DNA of 10,380 nucleotides. It comes from an uncultured Kineosporia sp. GTDB lineage: Bacteria > Actinomycetota > Actinomycetes > Actinomycetales > Kineosporiaceae. The stretch lies in assembly GCA_937859855.1 (NCBI GenBank), contig CALMAR010000161.1, positions 1 to 10,380 of the forward strand, given 5' to 3'. This document shows positions 1 to 8,380 of the stretch, in pieces (within the stretch, counting starts at the first letter, position 1; each line of letters starts with the position of its first letter). The position numbers and the translations under genes are program-made. The notes beneath the pieces were generated by a model. That model was not told the origin of the DNA and made no database searches. It worked only from the letters and a program-made list of their open reading frames with translations.

Positions 1-1
1 G

Positions 2-628
2 TCGCTGGCTGTCCGCCGGCCGGGGGGCGATCTGCAACGGGTGACCGGCCGCACCTGGGTGCGGGAGGAGGTGCGGGTGGCGGGCCAGCCGCGGCCGTTC
101 CGGATCACCGGCACCGGCTTCTGGCAGGTGCACCCCGGCGCCGCGCAGACCCTGCTCGACGTTGTCCTGGATGCCGCCGCCGCCCGCCCCGGGGAAAGGG
201 TGGCCGATCTCTACTCCGGTGCCGGGCTGTTCGCGGCCGGTCTGGCCGCCGCTACCGGTCCGGGTGGGCTGGTGACGGCCATCGAGTCCGATCCCCGCGC
301 GGTGAAGGATGCCCGGCGGTCGCTGCACGACGTGCCGCAGATCCAGTTCCAGAGCGGGGACGTCGCGCAGCTGCTGCCGCGGATGGAACACGCCGATGTA
401 GTGGTGCTCGACCCGCCCCGCACCGGAGCGGGCCGGACGGTGATGGCACAGATCGCTGGCCTCGGTCCGCGAGTGGTGGTGTACGTGGCCTGTGATCCGG
501 CCGCTCTGGCGCGGGACGTCGCTTTTGCGGCCGGTCACGGATACCGGCTCACCGGCTTACGCGCCTTCGACCTGTTCCCGATGACCCATCATCTGGAATG
601 CGTCGCCACCCTGACGCAACCCTCATGA
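2..628 (+). CDS. TrmA/RumA-family RNA uracil-C5 methyltransferase, C-terminal part (5' end outside window)
   Basis: A class I SAM-dependent enzyme that methylates C5 of uridine in tRNA or rRNA. The frame is open to the window edge, so the GTG at 41 is probably internal and the N-terminal region (TRAM domain and Fe-S cysteines in many relatives) is not visible. Seen in order: FWQVHPGA, equivalent to the FFQVN motif of RumA; the SAM-binding loop DLYSGAGLF from about 206; DPPRTGAG; YVACDPAALARD, whose Cys (codon 491-493) is the expected catalytic nucleophile; and the C-terminal FDLFPMTHHLECV, whose Glu (codon 596-598) is the expected general base. All catalytic motifs are intact and the gene ends normally with TGA. 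Whether the substrate is tRNA U54 or a 23S rRNA uridine cannot be decided from this part. The next gene is on the same strand after 132 bp and appears to have its own promoter, so an operon is not indicated. Confidence 0.93.
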   Translation, partial: SLAVRRPGGDLQRVTGRTWVREEVRVAGQPRPFRITGTGFWQVHPGAAQTLLDVVLDAAAARPGERVADLYSGAGLFAAGLAAATGPGGLVTAIESDPRAVKDARRSLHDVPQIQFQSGDVAQLLPRMEHADVVVLDPPRTGAGRTVMAQIAGLGPRVVVYVACDPAALARDVAFAAGHGYRLTGLRAFDLFPMTHHLECVATLTQPS

Positions 629-702
629 TCCCCGGACACCACCCGAAGTGACCCTGCGGCGATCATGGGCGAGGGTGGGAAGAATGAGCCGCACAGTGTA
701 TT

Positions 703-720
703 TATCTTGATGTCGAGATA
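703..720. promoter_or_regulatory. Imperfect 18-bp palindrome, candidate operator of the aconitase gene
   Basis: The sequence TATCTTGATGTCGAGATA forms a dyad in which 7 of 9 base pairs match (TATCT.GA / TC.AGATA). It is AT-rich compared with its surroundings and overlaps the proposed -35 element at 708-713, a position suited to a repressor. It does not resemble the AcnR operator of Corynebacterium as I remember it. I cannot name the binding protein. Confidence 0.5.
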
Positions 721-735
721 CTTTGCCGCTAGCCT
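708..735 (+). promoter_or_regulatory. Probable sigma-A-type promoter of acnA
   Basis: A -35-like TTGATG (708-713) is followed after 16 bp by TAGCCT (730-735), which fits the actinobacterial TANNNT -10 pattern. The start of transcription would fall near 742, leaving a leader of about 20 nt that contains the ribosome binding site. The overlap with the palindrome at 703-720 suggests repression at this promoter. The prediction rests on pattern only. Confidence 0.45.
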
Positions 736-749
736 GACGGCAACGATCT

Positions 750-755
750 GAGGAG
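750..755 (+). promoter_or_regulatory. Ribosome binding site deciding the TTG start of acnA
   Basis: GAGGAG lies 5 nt before the TTG at 761. This good Shine-Dalgarno match fixes the uncommon TTG codon as the start. No ATG or GTG upstream in the same frame is better placed. Confidence 0.75.
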
Positions 756-760
756 TTCCC

Positions 761-3571
<2,811 letters not shown>

Positions 3572-3574
3572 GGC

Positions 3575-4762
3575 TCAGCGGACCCCAAGGAGGTGCTCCA
3601 GGGCCAGACGCTGGATCCGGGCGAATCCGTACCCCTTGGTCCGGGCCGCTTCGATGTCGAAGTCCTCGAAAGCACTGCGGTCGGCGAGTAGCTGGTCGTA
3701 GGTCTCACCGTCGTTCAAAGTCGGCTGGCCCAGCCCAGCCACGCTGGCGCCCTCCAGCGCCTCCTGCACCTCGGGGTCGGCCCGGAACGTGCGGGAGCGC
3801 TCGCGCAAGGTGATGTACAGCTCCATGTTGGCCAGCGCTGACTCCCACACCCCGTCCATGCTCTCGGTGCGCAGCGGCTTGTAGTCGAAGTGGCGGTCGC
3901 CGTCGTAGGCCGGGCCGCCACCGGGGGCGCCGTTCTCGAGCAGGTCCACGGTGGAGAACGCCTGCAACAGGTCGCCATAACCGAACACGAGATCCTGGTC
4001 GTACCTCGGCCCCTTCTGGCCGTTCAGGTCGATGTGGAACAGTTTGCCCTGCCAGAGCGCCTGGGCGATGCCGTGGGTGTAGTTCAGACTCGCCATCTGC
4101 TCGTGGCCGGTTTCCGGGTTGATCCCCACCATGTCGGCGTGCTCGAGCTGGGATATGAAGGCGAGAGCATGGCCGATCGAGGGCAGCAGAATGTCCCCGC
4201 GAGGCTCGTTCGGCTTGGGCTCGATGGCGAATCGCATGTTGTAGCCCTGATCGATCGAGTACTGCGCGAGCAGATCGATCCCTTCGCGGTAGCGGTCGAG
4301 GGCGGCTCGCACATCCTTGGCGAAGTCCACCTCGGACCCCTCGCGGCCACCCCAGAAGACATAGATGTGCGCTCCCAGCTCGGCCGCAAGGTCCATGTTC
4401 CGCATCACCTTGCGCAGCGCGTACCGGCGCACCGCCCGGTCATTGCTGGTGAACCCGCCATCCTTGAAGATCGGATCGCCGAACAGGTTCGTGGTCACCA
4501 TCGGCACTACCAGGCCAGTCTCGTCGAGGGCCTGCTTGAACTCGTCGATGATGCGCTGCCGGTCCGTACTGCTGCTGCCGGGCGGGATCAGGTCATCATC
4601 GTGAAAGGTGATGCCGTAGGCGCCCAGCTCGGCCAGCTTGTGCACAGCTTCGACCCCGGCCAGCACCGGCCTGGTGGCCTCCCCAAACAGATCCCGCGCC
4701 TGCCAGCCGACGGTCCATAGGCCGAAGCTGAACTTGTCCTCGCGGGTCGGTGTGGGTGCCAT
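3575..4762 (-). CDS. xylA: Xylose isomerase, short actinobacterial type
   Basis: Interconverts D-xylose and D-xylulose (and D-glucose and D-fructose) in the cytoplasm as a TIM-barrel metalloenzyme using two divalent metal ions. At 395 residues it is the short class known from Streptomyces and Actinoplanes. Active-site residues are all present: Trp16, His54 and Asp57 (FHDDD), Phe94, Trp137, Glu181 and Lys183 ([12 protein letters not shown]), Glu217 and His220 (NPETGHEQ), Asp245, Asp255 and Asp257 (YDQDLVFG), and Asp293 in HFDYKP. The last is shifted by six residues from position 287 of the Streptomyces enzyme because of a Gly-rich loop near 278-288. The ATG start is preceded by GGAGGA. It follows the sugar permease gene on the same strand after 110 bp, so it is either the last gene of that operon or has its own weak promoter. 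No xylulokinase gene is in the window. Confidence 0.97.
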   Translation of the reverse strand: MAPTPTREDKFSFGLWTVGWQARDLFGEATRPVLAGVEAVHKLAELGAYGITFHDDDLIPPGSSSTDRQRIIDEFKQALDETGLVVPMVTTNLFGDPIFKDGGFTSNDRAVRRYALRKVMRNMDLAAELGAHIYVFWGGREGSEVDFAKDVRAALDRYREGIDLLAQYSIDQGYNMRFAIEPKPNEPRGDILLPSIGHALAFISQLEHADMVGINPETGHEQMASLNYTHGIAQALWQGKLFHIDLNGQKGPRYDQDLVFGYGDLLQAFSTVDLLENGAPGGGPAYDGDRHFDYKPLRTESMDGVWESALANMELYITLRERSRTFRADPEVQEALEGASVAGLGQPTLNDGETYDQLLADRSAFEDFDIEAARTKGYGFARIQRLALEHLLGVR

Positions 4763-4765
4763 CGA

Positions 4766-4771
4766 TCCTCC
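4766..4771 (-). promoter_or_regulatory. Ribosome binding site of xylA
   Basis: Read on the minus strand, GGAGGA stands 3 nt before the ATG at 4762. The match is strong, the spacing rather short. It supports the annotated start. Confidence 0.65.
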
Positions 4772-4801
4772 AGATGATCTGCATCAGAACCAGGGCGGAG
4801 C

Positions 4802-4826
4802 GCGTCGCGTCGCATCGCCTCGCGTC
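4802..4826. repeat. Five tandem copies of a 5-bp unit (GCNTC) in the xylA leader
   Basis: The units are GCGTC, GCGTC, GCATC, GCCTC and GCGTC, without gaps. They lie in the 110-bp space between the permease gene and xylA, about 40-64 nt before the xylA start. A separate short dyad, AGCCA-G-TGGCT, lies at 4836-4846. Neither forms a terminator, since there is no T-run. A TANNNT-like TAGGTT can be read on the minus strand just upstream of the repeat, but its -35 partner is poor. The rest of this gap shows nothing else. Confidence 0.6.
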
Positions 4827-4872
4827 GGCCAACCTAGCCAGTGGCTTGAGAAGAGACAGGTAGTGACCCGTG

Positions 4873-5757
4873 CTACTTGCTGAAGCCGGCGGTCAGGCCG
4901 GACACCAGCTGGCGGCGCCCGATCACGTACAACACCAGGATCGGCAGCACGGTCATCACCACCGATGCCAGCACCGCTGGGATGTTCACCCGGAACTGGC
5001 CCTGAAACGCCGACAGGGCCAGCGGAAGGGTCCGCTGGTCTGGGCTCTGGGTCAGGATCAGCGGCAGGATGAAACCGTTCCAGGACGCGAGGCCCTGATA
5101 TATGGCCACCGTCACCAGAGCCGGGCGGGTCAGCGGGAAAGCCAGTGACCATAGCGTGCGCCAGTCGTTGGCTCCGTCCAGCCGCATCGACTCGAACAGC
5201 TCTTTGGGTACGTCCCGGATGAAGTTGGCCAGCACCAGCACCGACAGCGGGATGGCGAAGGCGATCGACGGCAGGACGATCGCCAGCAGGCTGTCGTACA
5301 GGTGCATCCGAATGATCAGCAGGTAGATCGGGATCACCACGGCCTGCAGCGGGATCGCCAGCCCGGCCAGGAAGAGCACGTTCACGACCTGCAGGAACCG
5401 GCTGGTGGCGGCCCGGACGATCGCGTACGCAGCCATGAACGAGATCAGCAGGGCGGGCAGGGTGGTGCCGAGCACGACGATCACGCTATTCAGGAAGTAT
5501 CGCGGGAAGTCGGTGTCGAGCACCGCGTGGTAATTGGCCAGCGTCGGATGGGCCAGCGACAGCGGATTGGCCGAGAAGTAGTCGCTCTGGTTCTTGAGGC
5601 TGGTGATCACGATCCAGTAGATCGGGATGAGTACAACTGCGAGCCACAGCCAGGCCGCCAGCCCGCCGAGCCAGTTCCGGGTGCCGCGCACCCGGGTGAC
5701 CACGGCTGCCCGGTTGGCCACCTGGGTGCCGGCGGACGTCTGCAGTGTCCCGGACAT
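4873..5757 (-). CDS. bxlG: Carbohydrate ABC transporter permease (MalG-type, CUT1), probable xylo-oligosaccharide importer
   Basis: One of two inner-membrane subunits of a sugar importer. From the ATG at 5757 it has 294 residues with about six hydrophobic segments: an N-terminal one (WLGGLAAWLWLAVVLIPIYWIVI), then four in the core, and the last near VLASVVMTVLPILVLYVI. The EAA loop that contacts the ATPase reads ESMRLDGAN (residues 189-197), and the tail VSGLTAGFSK is typical of MalG-like subunits. I chose the ATG at 5757 because GGAAGGGG lies 9 nt before it and it starts 4 nt after the upstream stop. A GTG at 5799 would add 14 residues and overlap the neighbour, but has no good ribosome binding site. 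The xylo-oligosaccharide role is inferred from the adjacent binding protein, the GH3 gene and xylA, and from likeness to the Streptomyces bxlEFG genes. The symbol is by that analogy. Confidence 0.9.
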   Translation of the reverse strand: MSGTLQTSAGTQVANRAAVVTRVRGTRNWLGGLAAWLWLAVVLIPIYWIVITSLKNQSDYFSANPLSLAHPTLANYHAVLDTDFPRYFLNSVIVVLGTTLPALLISFMAAYAIVRAATSRFLQVVNVLFLAGLAIPLQAVVIPIYLLIIRMHLYDSLLAIVLPSIAFAIPLSVLVLANFIRDVPKELFESMRLDGANDWRTLWSLAFPLTRPALVTVAIYQGLASWNGFILPLILTQSPDQRTLPLALSAFQGQFRVNIPAVLASVVMTVLPILVLYVIGRRQLVSGLTAGFSK

Positions 5758-5761
5758 CCGA

Positions 5762-6688
5762 TCAGGCCCCTTCCAGCTGGCTACTGGTGGAACTGCCACC
5801 GCCCAGCCGGCGCAGCAGGAGGGCCACTCCGAGGCCGAGCAGCACCAGGATGGTTGCGATCACGCTGGCCGGGCCCATGTGGTTCCCGCGGAAGCCGGTG
5901 ATGTACATGTCCAGCGCGAGCACCCGGGTGGCGTCGCTGGGGCCACCGGCGGTGAGTAGCCAGATGATGTCGAAGAAGGTCAGGGACCCGACCACGATCA
6001 GAGTGGACGACGTGATGATCGTGTTCTTGAGCTGCGGCAGGGTGATGCTGAAGAAGGTGCGCATCCTCCCCGCCCCGTCCAGCTGCGCCGCCTCGTAGAT
6101 CGACAGCGGGATCTGCCGGGCACCGCCCTGATAGATCAGCGAGTGGAACGGGATGAACTGCCAGGAGACCACGAACACGACGACAGCTATGGCCAGGTGC
6201 GGATTGCCCAGCCAGTCCTGGTTCAGTAAGCCGATTCCGAGTCCCGCGCCCAGGCCGAAGTTCGGATTGAGCAGGGCGCTAAAGGCGATGGCAATCGCGG
6301 CCTGGCTGAGCAGCAGAGGGATGAAGAACAGCACCGAGAGGAAGGCTCGGTAGCGCTGATGCCCGGCCATGAACACCCCGATCAGCAGGCTGAGGGGAGT
6401 CTGGACCGCCCAGGACAGGATCGTGATCTCGAAGGTCACGAACAGCGAGTGCAGCAGGGCCCGGTCGGTCAGGACCGTCTTCCAGCTGTCCGGCCCGGCC
6501 GGGTGGATCGCGCCAATACCGTCCCAGCTGGTGAAGCTGAGAACAACCACGCCGATCAGGGGAAGGATGCCGAACACCGTGAACATCAGCAGTGCGGGCA
6601 GCGCCATCCAGCCGATCGGCCCCTGCCGGACCGCCCGGGAGGCGGTCGCGGCCGGGGCACCGATGGCGCCGATCGGAGCGACGGTCAT
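5762..6688 (-). CDS. bxlF: Carbohydrate ABC transporter permease (MalF-type, CUT1), probable xylo-oligosaccharide importer
   Basis: The second membrane subunit of the importer, 308 residues. An N-terminal Ala-rich stretch of about 25 residues precedes six membrane segments, near residues 27-55, 79-107, 114-140, 165-187, 223-245 and 265-295. The EAA loop is EAAQLDGAG (from 199) followed by the LP pair at 217-218, the coupling helix that docks on the ATP-binding subunit. The ATG at 6688 is 7 nt downstream of the binding-protein stop. No strong Shine-Dalgarno sequence is visible, so translation is probably coupled to the gene before it. No ATPase gene is next to the three transporter genes; in CUT1 systems of streptomycetes a shared ATPase (MsiK) serves many importers, and the same is inferred here. 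Substrate assignment is contextual. Confidence 0.91.
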   Translation of the reverse strand: MTVAPIGAIGAPAATASRAVRQGPIGWMALPALLMFTVFGILPLIGVVVLSFTSWDGIGAIHPAGPDSWKTVLTDRALLHSLFVTFEITILSWAVQTPLSLLIGVFMAGHQRYRAFLSVLFFIPLLLSQAAIAIAFSALLNPNFGLGAGLGIGLLNQDWLGNPHLAIAVVVFVVSWQFIPFHSLIYQGGARQIPLSIYEAAQLDGAGRMRTFFSITLPQLKNTIITSSTLIVVGSLTFFDIIWLLTAGGPSDATRVLALDMYITGFRGNHMGPASVIATILVLLGLGVALLLRRLGGGSSTSSQLEGA

Positions 6689-6695
6689 GGGCCGG

Positions 6696-8030
6696 TCACT
6701 GCCCGATCGTCTTGTTCATGTTGTCGACCCACTGCTGCGGAGTGATCGATAGCTGGAACAGCTTGGAGATGTTGTCCAACAGGGTCTCGGCCGTGGCCGG
6801 AGACAGCGCCTGGTCCCAGGACTGGGCGAAGACCTTCGCGTTGGCGGCGACGCCGTAGACGAATTTGAGCCAGTCCGCGTCCTTGCCGCTGAAGTTCGAG
6901 TCGGTGCCCTTGACGATGGGCACGCCGCCGGTGTCGATCCAGGCCTTCTGCTCGGGCTCGGTGAGGACCTGGGTGGAGAAGAACTTCTTCGCCGTGTCCT
7001 TCTCCGCGTCGGAGGCCTTGGCCGAGATCGACAGATACTGGCCGGGATTGCCCACCGTGTTGGACGGGTCGCCGGTACCACCGTCCACCGGGGGGAAGTT
7101 CATCCAGCCGAGCTTGCCGCTGGAGACGAAGTCGCCGCCGTCGCTGGACATCGAGCCGTAGCACCAGGCCCCGTGCAGCATCATCGCGGCCTTGCCGGTG
7201 TACAACAGGGCCTGGTCGGCGTTCTGGTCGGCGATTACCGACGAGAAGCCCTTCTCGAAGCCCTTGGCCTTGACCAGGTCCTGGACGTTGGTGAGCGCCT
7301 TGAGTGCCGCCGGGTTGGACCACGCATCCTTCTCACCGTCGAACACGGCCTGGAACACCCCGGTGCCGCCGATCCGGTCGAAGAGGAACTCCAGCCACAT
7401 CATGTTCGTCCAGCGGGACGAGCCGGCCAGGGAGAACGGCGCGATGTTCTTGGCGACGAACTTCGGCACTACGTCCATGATGTCGCCCCAGCTCTGCGGC
7501 GGCTGGGCGCCAACCTTGTCGAACGCCTCCTTGTTGTAGTAGAGGACGATCGGCTGCACGGTCTCGGCCGGCATCGCGTAGATCTTGCCGTTGATGGTGG
7601 CGGCGCCGAAGGAGGACGGGAACAGCTTGTCCTTGACTGCGGCGTTCTGCCCGAACCAGGAGGTGAGGTCCTCGACCGCCCCGGCATCGACCCAGCTCTT
7701 CAGGCCGCCACCGCCCCAGCCCCAGAGGATGGTCGGAGCCTGACCGGCCCCGATCGCGGTCTTGATCTTGGTCTTGTAGTCGTCGTTCGCGAACAGGCTG
7801 ACCTTGATCGGGTCGGCGGGGTTCGCCTGGTTGAACCGGTCCACCGAGCCTTTCCGGATGTCTTCCTGAGGCTTGCCGGACAAGGTCCAATAGCTGGCCG
7901 AACCGGCCTTCGAGCCACTGCTGGCACCGGTGCCGGAGGCCTTGGGTCCATCACTCCCGCACGCGGCCAGCGCCGCACCGGCCAGGGGCAGGGTGAGCCC
8001 GAGCTTCAACAGGTTCCGGCGGGACGTCAT
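6696..8030 (-). CDS. bxlE: Extracellular solute-binding lipoprotein of a CUT1 sugar importer, probable xylo-oligosaccharide binder
   Basis: Captures the sugar outside the membrane and passes it to the two permeases. The 444-residue protein begins MTSRRNLLKLGL, a twin-arginine signal, and has a lipobox LAAC with Cys24 as the expected lipid-anchored residue; export by Tat followed by lipidation is therefore likely. A Gly/Ser/Lys-rich linker leads into a family-1 binding fold (SYWTLSGKPQEDIRKG, FNQANPADPIKVS, GAGQAPTILWGWGG). In-frame starts at ATG 8054 and TTG 8060 would add 8 or 10 residues; I prefer 8030 because it gives the usual short n-region and because a GC-rich hairpin sits where the ribosome binding site of the longer forms would be. 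No start has a strong Shine-Dalgarno sequence. It is first in an operon with the two permeases (gaps of 7 and 4 nt). Likeness to Streptomyces BxlE is my recognition from memory, so the substrate remains inferred. Confidence 0.9.
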   Translation of the reverse strand: MTSRRNLLKLGLTLPLAGAALAACGSDGPKASGTGASSGSKAGSASYWTLSGKPQEDIRKGSVDRFNQANPADPIKVSLFANDDYKTKIKTAIGAGQAPTILWGWGGGGLKSWVDAGAVEDLTSWFGQNAAVKDKLFPSSFGAATINGKIYAMPAETVQPIVLYYNKEAFDKVGAQPPQSWGDIMDVVPKFVAKNIAPFSLAGSSRWTNMMWLEFLFDRIGGTGVFQAVFDGEKDAWSNPAALKALTNVQDLVKAKGFEKGFSSVIADQNADQALLYTGKAAMMLHGAWCYGSMSSDGGDFVSSGKLGWMNFPPVDGGTGDPSNTVGNPGQYLSISAKASDAEKDTAKKFFSTQVLTEPEQKAWIDTGGVPIVKGTDSNFSGKDADWLKFVYGVAANAKVFAQSWDQALSPATAETLLDNISKLFQLSITPQQWVDNMNKTIGQ

Positions 8031-8064
8031 CGAAGGATCCACTCTGATCTCCATACTCAAGAGC

Positions 8065-8079
8065 CGCGGGGTTCCCGCG
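8065..8079. repeat. GC-rich hairpin in the binding-protein leader
   Basis: CGCGGG-GTT-CCCGCG is a perfect 6-bp stem with a 3-nt loop. In the minus-strand transcript it lies 35 nt before the ATG at 8030, or 11 nt before the alternative ATG at 8054. No T-run follows, so it is not an intrinsic terminator. It could influence translation or mRNA stability, or be chance in GC-rich DNA. Confidence 0.4.
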
Positions 8080-8123
8080 ACGAGCGATCGGCCTTGGGCG
8101 GTGTCGCCGATCGGCTAGGCGCG

Positions 8124-8135
8124 CGAAACGTACCT
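8124..8135. promoter_or_regulatory. Partial CGAAAC operator in the transporter leader
   Basis: CGAAACGTACCT shares the first eight bases, CGAAACGT, with the perfect site at 8335-8346 and matches 9 of 12 overall. It is best seen as a half-site. It lies 34 bp, centre to centre, from the stronger site at 8158-8169, in the transcribed leader. Confidence 0.35.
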
Positions 8136-8157
8136 TCACTGCGGGTCCGATTCGTTC

Positions 8158-8169
8158 CGAAACTTTTCG
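8158..8169. promoter_or_regulatory. LacI-family-type operator at the transporter promoter
   Basis: CGAAACTTTTCG matches the perfect palindrome of the divergent GH3 promoter (CGAAACGTTTCG) at 11 of 12 positions, and 5 of its 6 dyad pairs are kept. It falls about 11-22 nt downstream of the predicted transcription start of the transporter operon, where a bound repressor would block early elongation. Dyads with a central CG of this form are usual for LacI-family regulators; the actual regulator is not in the window. Confidence 0.6.
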
Positions 8170-8186
8170 ACAATGCCGCGCGAATC

Positions 8187-8215
8187 AACGTATGTTTCGG
8201 AAATTCCGGTGTCAA
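8187..8215 (-). promoter_or_regulatory. Promoter of the transporter operon
   Basis: On the minus strand a perfect TTGACA (8210-8215) is followed after exactly 17 bp by TACGTT (8187-8192), which fits TANNNT. The start of transcription would be near 8180, giving a leader of about 150 nt to the ATG at 8030. The spacer contains the dyad CGGAA-A-TTCCG (8198-8208) and a GTTTCG half-site (8194-8199 on the plus strand). This is the strongest promoter candidate in the window. Confidence 0.65.
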
Positions 8216-8324
8216 TACCTTGCAGTCCGGAGAAGGTTGAGTGAGAGTGGAAAACTGCTTCCGGTGGCGGATCTGAACACTTTTCAAGTCTTCTGAGCGT
8301 AATTTTGGTTGCAGTTAGATATCG

Positions 8325-8354
8325 TTCGGCTCATCGAAACGTTTCGAGTATTAT
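8325..8354 (+). promoter_or_regulatory. Candidate promoter of the GH3 gene
   Basis: TATTAT (8349-8354) is a good -10 element. The partner TTCGGC (8325-8330), 18 bp upstream, is a weak -35. Transcription would start near 8361, about 20 nt before the GTG start. The spacer is largely filled by the perfect palindrome at 8334-8347, so a bound protein would block polymerase. Weak -35 elements are common in actinomycetes. Confidence 0.45.
8334..8347. promoter_or_regulatory. Perfect 14-bp LacI-family-type operator
   Basis: TCGAAACGTTTCGA is an uninterrupted perfect dyad with a central CG, the usual form of LacI-family sites. It lies between the proposed -35 and -10 elements of the GH3 promoter and 34-47 bp before the start codon. 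A near copy lies at 8158-8169, 177 bp away centre to centre, so one regulator may control both divergent units. Confidence 0.75.
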
Positions 8355-8370
8355 CGGTCATCCGCCCGGC

Positions 8371-8376
8371 AGGAGG
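8371..8376 (+). promoter_or_regulatory. Ribosome binding site deciding the GTG start of the GH3 gene
   Basis: AGGAGG stands 4 nt before the GTG at 8381. It is the only strong Shine-Dalgarno sequence in the region and sets the start of the frame that continues to the window end. The spacing is slightly short. Confidence 0.7.
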
Positions 8377-8380
8377 CTTC

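Noticed and set aside
624..667. Inverted repeat CATGATC / GATCATG after the methyltransferase gene, considered as a terminator
   Set aside because: The arms are only 7 bp with a 30-nt loop and no T-run follows, so it is not a credible intrinsic terminator.
3890..4720. A 276-codon plus-strand open frame opposite xylA
   Set aside because: It is antisense to a gene whose active site is complete, and its composition is typical of a shadow frame.
5758..5799. A longer permease start at GTG 5799
   Set aside because: It would overlap the upstream permease gene by 38 bp and lacks a good ribosome binding site, whereas ATG 5757 is preceded by GGAAGGGG.
7173..8240. A 355-codon plus-strand open frame opposite the binding-protein gene
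   Set aside because: It mirrors the codon pattern of the real gene on the other strand, shows no domain, and runs through the divergent promoter region.
8057..8287. A 76-codon minus-strand open frame in the divergent intergenic region
   Set aside because: It covers the transporter promoter and operators, has no convincing ribosome binding site, and its product looks like random sequence.
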